The notes under the pieces were generated by a model. It ran no database searches and had not been told where the DNA came from. It saw only the letters and a list, made by a program, of their open reading frames with translations. From Zhengitettix transpicula (lineage: Eukaryota > Arthropoda > Insecta > Orthoptera > Tetrigidae): a stretch of DNA of 64,000 nt. Where the stretch lies: NCBI GenBank assembly GCA_037074705.1, contig CM073590.1, positions 242,041,601-242,105,600 on the forward strand. Reading direction: 5' to 3'. Every line of letters begins with the position of its first letter. Position 1 is the first letter of the stretch. Below are positions 54,328-63,724 of the stretch, in pieces. The position numbers and the translations under genes are program-made.

Positions 54328-54700
54328 ATTTTTTTTAGGGTAACAGGCTATGTCTAGGGTAATCCACATGATTGCTACTCCCCTTTAATAGCATAGGAAG
54401 GGATTTGAAAAGGGGGGATGCGGAACGGTTGAGGAAGGTAGCCAAGGGTTAACAAGGGGCCCCGGGCTATATTTTAAGGATCCTACCCGGCATTCGCCTT
54501 AAGAAATGCAGGGAAAACCCTAGAAAAACCTGTATCAGGTTGGTCGGGTATTGGGTACTTGTCCCACGCCCTTCCGATAGCGGGAGAGGAGTTTTCTGTG
54601 GGGACGCAGCATTCCCTTCTCCGTGCCTCGACCAGTTTTGGTGACAGCTGGCCGACTGTTCCAATGGGAAGAGAGAACAACTCTTACCGTATGGCCAAGT
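54328..54700 (-). mobile_element. Family A retroposon
   Basis: Minus strand from the CTTGGCCATACGGTAAGAG block to AGCCTGTTACCCT and an A-run (plus-strand T-run 54328-54336). The sense frame 54680-54483 encodes a version of the recurring family A frame. Confidence 0.85.
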
Positions 54701-54722
54701 TCTTTTTCTGTGTGTGTGTAGA

Positions 54723-55033
54723 CAGGCTATGTATAGGGTAATCCACATAGTGGCAACTCCCCTTTAATAGCATAGGAAGGGATTTGAAAGGGGGGATGCA
54801 GAAGGGTAGAGGAAGGTAGCCAAGGGTTAACTAGGGCCCCCGGGCTATATTTTAAGGATCCTACCCGGCATTCGCCTTAAGAAATGCAGGGAAAACCCTA
54901 GAATAACCTAGGCCGGGCATTGGGTACTTGTCCCACGCTCTTCCGATAGCGGGAGAGGAGTTTTCTGTGGGGACGCAGCATTCCCTTCTCCGTGTCTCGA
55001 CCAGTTTAGGAGGCAGCTGGCCGACTGTTCCAG
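54723..55033 (-). mobile_element. Family A retroposon, tandem to the previous copy
   Basis: Same orientation as 54328-54700, starting 22 bp beyond it. The 3' end is ACCCTATACATAGCCTGTC with no A-run, similar to the 3' end at 7588-7603. The two copies thus form a head-to-tail pair like 11817-12336. Confidence 0.85.
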
Positions 55034-55039
55034 CGCCGG

Positions 55040-56210
55040 AAGAATTACTGAATCATTGTCAAAGTTAAATAAGAACCTTTTGCCATTTTTATTTTGAGAA
55101 GTCAACAGGCTGGCCAACAACCTCGATGACGTTCTCCCCCCTTTGTCTCGTCGTGCGTGCCCTGGTATGTCCTGCGAGTTTCCTCGATAATTGTAGTGAA
55201 AGGCAGCGATAGTGCAGCAGCGAGTCCGTGACTGATAACGTGCGGACGACGACGCACGCTGCTGCTGGCTCGCCACCTTTGTTCTTATTCCTTTCTTTAT
55301 TAGGCTGTCGCGGAAAACGCTGAGTAATAATAATCTGCCGCTCGATTGTAGTCGGCGCGTTGTTTTGCGCCGTCAGTAAGCAGTCAACAAATACATTCAA
55401 AGACGGTCGACGTTGGAACTCTTCGAACCTGCTGTCCATCAGCTGTTACGTTCACGACCACTTTCATATCGCCCCGAATTTTATTGACAAGATTCACCGA
55501 AGAAAAATTTTACCTGATTTTTATTTTATTACCAACACAAACTTTAAATAAAAATTACTAAAACATTTCAGCCGATAAGTCGGAAGAATTTAATCAAACG
55601 ACGTTTCGACCACCATTTTGGGACTTCGTCAGACAAACATGTAACGTGCCTGAATAGTAAATTTTGTATGACACGACTGTGTATTTTTATGAACTTTACA
55701 TTTCATGTTGCTTTTAATGTAATTTAATCCGCCATTTTTTGAGGGCTCTCTTAGTGAGACAAGGGAAAGAAACCCAGTGATTAAAATTAATAGGAGTTTA
55801 AAATAAACGTATATTAAATTTAGCCCGAGATTGTTTTTTTAAAATACGCATCAACAGGTGGTTTTTTTTGTTTGTACTTTCGGATAATAAAGGAACCCGT
55901 AGTTGGTCACGTGTATTGACGAGATTGATATCAGATTTTGGGGAATAACCGTCGGGAAAATCAGCCGTCATCTCGTTTCCACGAGTTCAAAGAAACTCTT
56001 AACGTATGTTGTGGATGATGAGGCTCAAAGTGGTTAATTTTTAGTTTCGAGAGAGATAAACTCTTGTCCAAACCCCCCTCCCCTTCCCCCCAAAAAACGA
56101 TCCTCGATATGTCAAAGTTAAAACTTTAAATCTTGAAATACCAGCAATGGTAACTTGCAGAATTAATCCATGGACAGTATTCCCCTCAACCGATATATAT
56201 ATATATATAT
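55040..56210. other. Mixed stretch, no gene recognised; (TA)n at 56193-56212
   Basis: Bases 55130-55450 are GC-richer. Minus-strand frames 54908-55276 and 55089-55439 show no domain. A hammerhead-like motif lies at 55598-55636. Confidence 0.4.
55598..55636 (-). ncRNA. Hammerhead-like motif
   Basis: Minus strand: TTGT-CTGACGA-A-GTCCC-aaaatggtg-GTC-GAAACGTC-GTTT. Both core boxes are intact. Stem II shrinks to about 3 pairs, and stem I would be two wobble pairs. Confidence 0.5.
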
Positions 56211-56212
56211 AT

Positions 56213-57072
56213 TGTAATGCCAATTAATTAGGACATTAATTGTTTGGACATAAAATTTAATTGTAGCGACAGGAGCTTCCAAAGCGACAATGGAGGCCGG
56301 CTCTGTTACTTTGTCGGAAAGTCAAAAATGGCGTATGCGCGCTAAAACTCGAGAGCACTACGATAGTTCAGTTGGTGACGGGACATTTCGGACAAAGTAA
56401 AAAAATTCACGGGAGCATTACCCCGTAAATATCGTTAAGTTAGCAGTTTGTACGTCTGTAGCCAGCCAGGAATAGTAAAGTTGCAATTTTAAGTCCCAAG
56501 CGGTAAAAAGACTAGCAAATCTATGAATCACAGGATTCATATACGGCAAGCAGTTATCAGATAGCTGTCAAAAAGGAGGATCATCCGAGTTCCTGAGAGC
56601 TTATCAAGGTTGACTTCAAGAGTGTAAAATCTGTGAGCCGATATTAGAATCAGTGTAAAAATTTTCCAATAGTGGACTCCCGAAAACAAAAAGGAATACT
56701 GGAACCAGCTGGACAGATGTAAGTAACAAAATACAAAAATAATGATTTATGTAAACGTAATTAAAGGATAGAAGTCAGATTTCGTTCTATTTTAATTGTC
56801 AATCAGAGTTAATTTCTTTTCTTTTAATTTCTTCCTATCGACATATTGTCTGGGTGGATTATAAACTGTGTGTGTTAATTAGTTTTTTTTAAAACAACTT
56901 GTTGTGTCCATTATCAAACCCAGTAGAGACCCTGAGATCTAAAATTTTAAATTGTAATTGTTTGTGAGTTAAGGCGACAAAGTGGAAATAAATAATTATA
57001 TGTTTTAAATTCTTGTTGATTATTTCATTTGATTAAAAATAAATTAAACGACCTACCTCTTTGATTATTACA
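56213..57072 (+). mobile_element. LTR-like segment (TGTAAT…ATTACA)
   Basis: It starts TGTAATGCC and ends TTGATTATTACA, so it has the 5'-TG…CA-3' ends and a 6-bp terminal inverted repeat expected of an LTR. It is followed at once by TTTTGGCGCTTAACGTGAGG, close to the primer-binding site TGGCGC-(C)-AACGTGGG used by many Ty3/Gypsy-type elements. GAAATAAATAATT near the 3' end could be a polyadenylation signal. The length (~860 bp) is within LTR range. A second LTR and gag-pol are not seen in the window, so it would be a solo LTR with a stub. Confidence 0.5.
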
Positions 57073-57148
57073 TTTTGGCGCTTAACGTGAGGTAAACTCT
57101 TTAAAATTCTTAAAATTAAATAAAGCCTCATAATTGTTGTTTATTACA
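57073..57148 (+). mobile_element. PBS-like stub and second ATTACA end, bounded by (AT)n
   Basis: After the PBS-like word, ~60 bp run to a second ATTACA (57143-57148) followed by (AT)n. The left end at 56213 is also preceded by (AT)n. The whole 56213-57148 block therefore sits between two AT tracts, as if inserted into an AT microsatellite. Confidence 0.4.
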
Positions 57149-57275
57149 ATATATATATATATATATAATTACCAAATAATTTTGTACAACTTTTCAGTCT
57201 CAATGGACACTCCAAGAAAGATAATTGATAAATCAATGTAATGACAATTATGAAGCGAGTTTATTTACCATTGTG

Positions 57276-57305
57276 CGACGTTTCGATACGAAAGCTGCTT
57301 CAGGT
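57276..57305 (-). ncRNA. Hammerhead-like motif
   Basis: Minus strand: CAC-CTGAAGC-A-GCTTTCGTATC-GAAACGTC-GC. The second box is intact; the first ends in C. Stem II is weak. Confidence 0.4.
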
Positions 57306-57309
57306 GTTT

Positions 57310-58930
57310 CGATTTTTTTAATTAATTTATATTTTGCTACCTGATATATTATCCAAAAGAAAATTATGTAGTGAATAAATATCTAAACGAAATTAGAAAT
57401 CCTCATATCTCTTATTTTTCTATCACTTCCAGTGATATTAAGGGTAAGTAAAACAAAGAAGTTGCATTTAAATCAAACTCGTTGTAGGTTCGATATTTGC
57501 GATATATCGATCTTTACAAAATGTATTCTCATAAATTGTTGTAAAAAAAATTATTTTAAAAATATAGCGTGTCATAGAATAAATGTATTAGTGTTTCTTC
57601 TTTTGTTTTTTTCGAAAAAAAAATATTGTTTATTTGAATTCCGAATCAAATATGGCCGTAGTTGTGTTACGCCGGAAGCTTCCAGAGCGAAGGAGAATTG
57701 AGCACGTGAAATAACCGAACTAAATTTTATAATTAGATGTAGAGTTACCTGATTTATACGGAGTAATTACTTCAAAGATAAAAAATTTATTTGATCGCTT
57801 GTCCAGCTCCATGTAGAAAATTATTTTGGCAGCCGCTTCAGACGGGAAATTGGCTCGGTTTGCGGAATTAACAAAGCGGAAAATACGGAACTAATTGCCT
57901 TTTCCGTGGACAATTTTGATGTCAACTCAGGCACGAAGAAACGTGGTGATGGGGGATTCTAATTAAAAAATCATAATAGAGTAGTTGTTTCTTTTTTGGA
58001 TGGGGGGGGGGGGGCTGATGACGTGATATGGGTGCGAGGTAACGCGCATGCGCGCCGGCTACACGAGGCTGCGTCGACCCGTAGTGAAGCTGTAACAATA
58101 CTGAGTGGGTGTGCTGGTCCCTTAAATTGGTCATAGTCCAATTGCGGATGCGGTCGTCTACCGTGGAAACAAAACTGGCTCGAGTTGGCACGACTTGGAG
58201 GACTCACATCATCAAGCTGCTGCTCGCTGCAAGATTGATGGTGGTGGTTCTTCTCCTACTACTCGAACGCGCCGAAGAGAAAATAAAGTTGTCAAAGTAT
58301 ACGCTTTTCGACGGATGGTACCGTCTCTCTCTCTCTCTCTTCCTCCTCTCAAAGATGCCTCCGATGTGGGTCTTTAATGGCCGCTACGGCACCGTCACAG
58401 TCCGCGGCGGTCTGTCAGTCTGTCGGTCAGGTTCCGTCCGCCGCCATGACGTTAATTAAGAAGGAAGATGGGACTGGGACAGGTGCAACACAGCTACTTG
58501 CTACTAGGGGAAGATCCTCTTCACAGAGAGGGAACCAATTACGGCCAATGGCTGACACACACACACACAGACAGAGAGAGCGGACGCCATGTTTGAGACT
58601 TCACCAGGTTTTTTTTCGCCCCGTTTCCAAACGTCTACCTTTGCGGCGCTCTGGCGGCTGAACCGTTGACCTGACAGTAAAACTTAACAGACAAAAACCG
58701 TAGAAAATTTTATAATCTTCAATTTAATCCCGGGTCAACTTTTCCGATAATTGAATATTTCTCGAGTTATTTGGGTAAAAAAAAATAACTGCAACGGAAT
58801 TTATTTTCAATTTCCGGCAACCGCACTGCATTGCCTTTGAAAATTCTCCTCAACATTTATTTACATAAAAATCAATTTCCCTTTCTCTGATATTAATAGA
58901 TGAGTTCGGCAAAAAACCACTCCACGTCCA
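57310..58930. other. AT-rich then GC-rich island with exon-like frame
   Basis: Bases 57990-58665 form a GC- and CpG-rich island. The frame 58377-58661 (plus, 94 codons) has an inner ATG at 58446 in a GCCGCCATGA context, then a Gly/Thr/Arg-rich product that runs into a CA/GA microsatellite (58557-58580). It could be a first exon at a promoter, but nothing in the product is recognisable. A TC tract is at 58325-58341. Confidence 0.25.
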
Positions 58931-58936
58931 CTGTCC

Positions 58937-58972
58937 CCCTGAAGAAGTCTTAAATAGATGACGAAACGTCCT
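58937..58972 (+). ncRNA. Hammerhead-like motif
   Basis: CC-CTGAAGA-A-GTCTT-aaat-AGATGAC-GAAACGTC-C. Both core boxes are intact. Stem II pairs GTC with GAC, and TCT with AGA after a bulge. No stem I. Confidence 0.5.
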
Positions 58973-58979
58973 GTAGTTC

Positions 58980-60177
58980 TGAATTTATTTTTTGTCAGTT
59001 GCTGCGTTATAAAATTGTAATATTTCGGACAACTGTAATTCTAAAATGAAATTTGGGTTTTTTCCCCACAAAAATTTCTAGTTTTTATACTTTTCTGACA
59101 AAAAAATAATAATTAAAGAATGTATGTAGTCTTTCTCTGTATAGAGAATGAATAAAGTCTTCTCGGGCTTCTAACCAACTAAAAAATTGTAAGACTTTAT
59201 TAAAAAAATAATTATGTTGGTAAACCTGGAATTCGGGTTCAGCGACTAACTAAACAACTCCTTTTACAGTATTATCTGAAAAAAAATCCCCCCAAAATTT
59301 TCTATAATTTCCCTGTTGAGCTATGGTTCGAATTTTTTCCCACAGATGGCGGGTCGATTGTTCTCTTATATTCGTGAAGATGAGTTCCTATTTTTTTTTA
59401 AAAAAAAATCCTATGAGTTCCAGCAGTGGCAGGACGAGGACTGTGAGGGCCTTCTGTTATCCTTTTGTTCCAGTAATGTCGTCATCAGTGTTTGGGGGGT
59501 TGCCTAAAATCGCTGTAGCAGCAGCAAAGATTTCTCGATTTAGGGGAGGGTAAAAAAAAGATGGATGACTTCACAGTGTTCGCTACTGCATGGGGAACTA
59601 TGGCTAAGAGTTGGAAAGTGGCGTCTGTCTCATCAGTAATTAACCGTGGTGATTGTGGAAATATCTAGTAACGACACTTTGCATAGTAGTGAAAGGTGCC
59701 GAAGACTGAGAGGTGGGAAAAAAAGAAAATAAATACAGCCCTATGTGAAGCGGGATGTGAAAAAAATGATAAACGAAGACGTGTTGGGTAGTAGCAACAT
59801 TCTCTCTTCTTCTTCAACGCCGCGTTCCTTCTGTTCCCGCCCTGATTTTCCACGCCTGAAAGAAATTTTTTTTCTCTCTCTCTCTCCTCGTCCTCCATCA
59901 CAGGAGCCGTGACCTAGAATCCGTAAAGGTTAAGGCCAAACTTAAATATAATAAAAGAGATAGGAAGAAATAATAGTCCAAGCTCTCGTCTTTATATTGT
60001 GAGGCGTAATCAAGCTGAGGAAGGATCCAAGGGCGCCGGTAATATAAAGGTTTGTTTGTGCTCCGTTGTCATAGCAACGCGGAGCATGTCTCGTTACTTT
60101 ACTGTTGATTTTAATTGCCGATTTCCGCTGGAGCGTTGTGTCGTGATTCATACGTAATCAAAATCGTGTTTCCTCTG

Positions 60178-60213
<36 letters not shown>

Positions 60214-60685
60214 ATTTCTTTTTTCCATCCCATTTTGCTTAAAAAAATTTCAATTAGCGGCACTGTTGAGGTATTTATCGGAAAATGGCGGTCGCCCTCG
60301 GCGTTTCGGCCCCTATATTCCGATTCTTATCGCACAGCTCCGCCTTTTTATATATATTATTTTTTTTCTTTGCTGAGTAAATGCAAGGTTTTACTGCTGA
60401 AAATCTAAGATAATTATTATTATTATTACAGACTGTTATTTAACCTCCTTTTTCAATACGTGAATCGAAACCATTAATACCAGGCCTCGTTGAATGCCGA
60501 CAGTTTATGATTTATTTTTAGTAGGTACATCATTTATAATCATATACATCTACAGTTGTACAAATACTACATTTTTATACAATTAAGACAAAAAAAACTT
60601 TTAAAAAATTACAGTGTTTCTGGGTCCTCTAAAACTGTTCGCCGGATTACGTTGACGTCATATATATTTCACAGTGATTTATTTA
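58980..60685. other. Mixed stretch, no gene recognised; (TC)n at 60183-60211
   Basis: A YY1-like GAAAATGGCGGTC is at 60281-60293. CACAGATGGCGGG at 59341-59353 weakly resembles a CTCF core. Frames 59316-59553 and 59665-59901 have no recognisable domain. Confidence 0.4.
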
Positions 60686-60690
60686 TTTGA

Positions 60691-61190
60691 GATGGGTCCC
60701 AAGGTTACGTACGCAGCGTCCGAACGCGACCCGATGACGTCATCGCACAGTAAAGTCAGAGGCGAAGGGCCCTCCAGAGTCGTCTCTCTGGATGGAATAG
60801 ACTGAACTTAGTAGTAGACAAGTGTAACTATGATGTGATGCTGTTGACTGGGTCTCAAGGTTACGAAGAAGGCCGGCGAGGCTCTTTATGCAGAGTCCCA
60901 TCGCGACCCGATGACGTCGCGTGACGTCATCGTACACTAAAGACAGACGCGAAGCTCCCCCCATAGCCGTCTCTCTGGATGGAATGTATTGATTTTAGTG
61001 ACAGTGAACTGTAACTTGTCATATGATGCCCTTGAGTGGGTCTCGAGCTTACGCAGAAGGATGACCAAGCTCTAACATAACAGAGTCCGAGCGTGTCGTT
61101 GGATGACGTCATCGGACCCTATTTTGCGAAGGCTCTCGTTACACGGTCTCTCAGAATGGAACTAAATAAAATTTAGTGGGTTTCCACTCT
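60691..61190 (+). repeat. Tandem repeat, three units of about 157-188 bp, CRE-rich
   Basis: Units start at GGGTC(C/T)C near 60693, 60850 and 61038. Each carries AAGGTTACG or GCTTACGCAG, a CCGATGACGTC or GGATGACGTCATCGG word, a GCGAAG(G/C) word, GTCTCTCTGGATGGAA (or GTCTCTCAGAATGGAA) and a TTTAGT word. Units 2 and 3 have about 30 bp more than unit 1. The middle unit has two GACGTC words 14 bp apart. Confidence 0.8.
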
Positions 61191-61355
61191 TTTAGGAATT
61201 GTCGGACTCAATCGTCCAGTAATTACTTCTCTTCGCTGAAGATGAAACAGAGGTTTTTTTTAAAAAATTATTTTCTTATTTACTATGCAAATAGAAAAGT
61301 ATACGGTATTGAGTCGGACACTTAAATTGTCTATTAACTAAAAAATTAATTTCAG

Positions 61356-61390
61356 CGACGTTTCGTCTTCTCTTAGGATCTCTTCAGGTT
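61356..61390 (-). ncRNA. Hammerhead-like motif
   Basis: Minus strand: CAAC-CTGAAGA-G-ATCCTAAGAGAAGAC-GAAACGTC-GC. Both core boxes are intact. Stem II is poor. Confidence 0.45.
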
Positions 61391-61536
61391 GTGCAATATT
61401 TAACAATACATTGCTCCCGGCCGTATTTCATTGTCACCTTAAAGAGTTTAAATTGGGTTGCAACAAGCAAGGGCAGCAGAACCTTGCCTCTGAATTTTAT
61501 TCAGGAACTATTCAAACAATTATTAAAAACTATTGA

Positions 61537-61571
61537 ACCTGAAGAAGTCCTAAAGGAGGACGAAACCGTCG
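61537..61571 (+). ncRNA. Hammerhead-like motif, GTCC/GGAC stem II
   Basis: GAAC-CTGAAGA-A-GTCC-taaagga-GGAC-GAAACCGTC-GTA. A perfect 4-bp stem II, both core boxes intact, and one extra C after GAAAC. AC/GU can pair as a 2-bp stem I. Confidence 0.55.
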
Positions 61572-61574
61572 TAA

Positions 61575-62950
61575 AATTAATTTTCTGACTCACAGCTATT
61601 TACATATGTTGGTATTATATTTTTTTCATCATTATTACGTCACTCCAAAACCACCTGAATACCTTTACGGGGTCTTACTGGGTCGAACTTTTGGCGAGAG
61701 CAGCAGTGTCAATCAAATACGAGGACATTCACACAGTAGTCTGTGATGACGTCACGCAACGTGAGCGAATCGCACTTCGGACCGTGCTAAAGTCTCGGCT
61801 TCCTTCCGTTACCTCAGCACGTCGTCATCATGTGCAAGTAACATGTCACGCTGTTTCACGAGGTGTCGAGGATTTGGTAGAAAGACTTGAGCAGAGTCCG
61901 AAACGCGAGGTGATGGCGTTGCGTGACGTCACAGTCCGTCCAAGTCTTGACAGGTGGCAGTGGAATGGCTAAATTGTTTATGTACTTAACTAGAATGCAA
62001 ATAACAGCTTTTACCGTCATCGGCATGTGTTTTCAATCGATCGTAATGAGGCTGCAAACGATATCCTCTCTCTTAAGAGCAATTGGGATGAATTCGTCGG
62101 ACAACCTTTTCAGTTGCAATTTGAACCCCACACACACACAGACGCGATAATCGTAGGAATTGCTGGTTGGGTACTACTTCTTTTTTGGTATTATAATGGA
62201 TCGGTGTTGTTGTGCAGGCAGATGCTGGGCAGATAGAAGCAACTGTATGCGTAATTATGGAGAGGTCGAGGCTCGCCATATGCGCGCGCGGTCCGTGATA
62301 AGTCATGCTGGTCATGCAGCTCTAACTCATTTCCTGATCTTGCAACTGTCTCTCTTACCCCCCTCGGCAGATAAGATACGTACAATCTCTGACCTCGACC
62401 ATTTCTCTCTTCTCCGAGGTTGTCATTAAGAGTCAAAGTATCGATACATCGCGAGAAACCGCGTGTCGCTCTCTCTCTGACTATTCGTAGATTTACCTTG
62501 GATCCATTTCCATCGACTTAATCGGGCTGTAAAGTGGCCTTATTATTAAATATTAATTATTTTTCTCCTCTACACCATTTAATTTGCATACCAGGGGATA
62601 TTTTCCCCTATATTAATGGTCCAAGAAGGATTCTTCTACAATCTAAAACTCATTCTGGATTCTTTATTTATTTTTGAAGAGTCCAGGAAGGTACTTGACC
62701 ATTGTTCCGATTCCCTTCAGACTGAAAAAGTATCATTCTGCGTCAAGCAGACGAAATAAAATATTTTCGTATTACGTTGCGTGACGTAACTGTCGAATTC
62801 TGACAGGTTGCAGTGGAATTGCTAAATTGTTTATGTACTTAACTAGAATATGTGTTAATTTGGTACGTTGCTTGTTATTTATTTATTTTGTGTGTGTACG
62901 TTGTACAGTTATACTATAAATCTATTGAATTGTAAATATTTCCTCTGTAG
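61575..62950. other. Mixed stretch with a direct repeat, no gene recognised
   Basis: Bases 61916-61996 and 62774-62850 are direct copies (GTTGCGTGACGT, TGACAGGT(G/T)GCAGTGGAAT, GCTAAATTGTTTATGTAC, TTAACTAGAAT) about 858 bp apart. Frames 61691-61972 and 62160-62436 have no recognisable domain. Confidence 0.55.
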
Positions 62951-62956
62951 GTCAAT

Positions 62957-62990
62957 ACCTGAAGAAGATACAAAAGGTATCGAAACGTCG
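62957..62990 (+). ncRNA. Hammerhead-like motif with perfect stem II
   Basis: AC-CTGAAGA-A-GATAC-aaaag-GTATC-GAAACGTCG. Both core boxes are intact, with a perfect 5-bp stem. Upstream TATACTATAAATCTA and TTTCCTCTGTAG are shared with 17819. This is the best-preserved member of that subfamily. Confidence 0.6.
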
Positions 62991-62999
62991 TCATAATAT

Positions 63000-63370
63000 A
63001 AAAAAAATAAAAAGTGTCTGTGTAAGTTCTCAAATTGTTTTTATTAATTAAAACCGACGTTAAATTAAAACTTTTATTATTTATTATCGTTTAATAAGTA
63101 GCTTGGTCTTTTCAATTCTTCTTTACCTCATTATTCACATCAGCCATTTCATTTTCTCTTCGTACTAGTTTCCCACAATTCCATCTCACCAGTTTTTCCC
63201 TCTCTCAACCAATGATGAGAATCTCTGGTTTGCACCAGACACTTTACCCGCTGACCTTTTAAGAATTCTCACGATGGTCTTTCAAATTCAATCAGTTTTT
63301 TTCACCATAATTATGATTATGATTTACGGAATATCGAAAAAAATTTATTAAGGTTTTTATTTTGATAAAC
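63000..63370. other. AT-rich stretch, nothing recognised
   Basis: No frame or repeat of note. Confidence 0.4.
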
Positions 63371-63374
63371 CACT

Positions 63375-63412
63375 CAACGTTTCGTCCCGACATGTTTGGG
63401 CCTCTTAAAGGT
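63375..63412 (-). repeat. Hammerhead-like motif, first box decayed
   Basis: Minus strand: CCTTTAAGA-G-GCCC-aaacatgtc-GGGAC-GAAACGTT-GAG. The stem GCCC/GGGA(C) and the second box are good. CTGAAGA has become TTTAAGA. Confidence 0.45.
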
Positions 63413-63458
63413 TTTACGATTATATGAATTCATTTTTAAATAATGCAGTTTTTTGACC

Positions 63459-63722
63459 AATACCAGACAATATTTTTATTGATTTAAGACAAAGTTTCCG
63501 TAATGTTAAAACCTATTTTCACATCGTATTAAAAAAAACTCAAACTTTAGAAGTTCTTCCGAGGCACTGGTCAACAAACTACACACTAGTGCGGACACAA
63601 CCAACATTAATAAGATGTGAGAATAGTTTTTAACACTTCACATATTTAGAAAACACCTGAGGAAGGTAAAAACACGTACCGAAACGTTGTCTTAAATCAA
63701 TAAAAGTATTGTCTGGTAGTCG
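63459..63722. repeat. Inverted repeat next to a hammerhead-like motif
   Basis: TACCAGACAATATTTTTATT…GACAAAG (63459-63496) is the inverse of GTCTTAAATCAATAAAAGTA…TCTGGTA (63687-63720). The right arm is the 3' flank of the motif at 63654-63689. The left arm ends in TTTCCG, a damaged second box, so this is a decayed diverging pair. Confidence 0.6.
63654..63689 (+). ncRNA. Hammerhead-like motif
   Basis: CAC-CTGAGGA-A-GGTA-aaaacacg-TACC-GAAACGTT-GT. A perfect 4-bp stem GGTA/TACC unlike other copies, both boxes of the CTGANGA…GAAAC form, and AC/GU as a short stem I. Confidence 0.6.
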
Positions 63723-63724
63723 TC

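Larger units (their letters stand above)
61356..61571. repeat. Short element bounded by two diverging hammerhead-like motifs
   Basis: A minus-strand motif (61356-61390) and a plus-strand motif (61537-61571) are separated by ~146 bp. The right half of the spacer matches the element at 25171-25347 (ACAAGC, GCAGAACCT, CCTCTGAATTTTAT, ATTATTAAAAACTAT and AACCTG). Confidence 0.65.
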
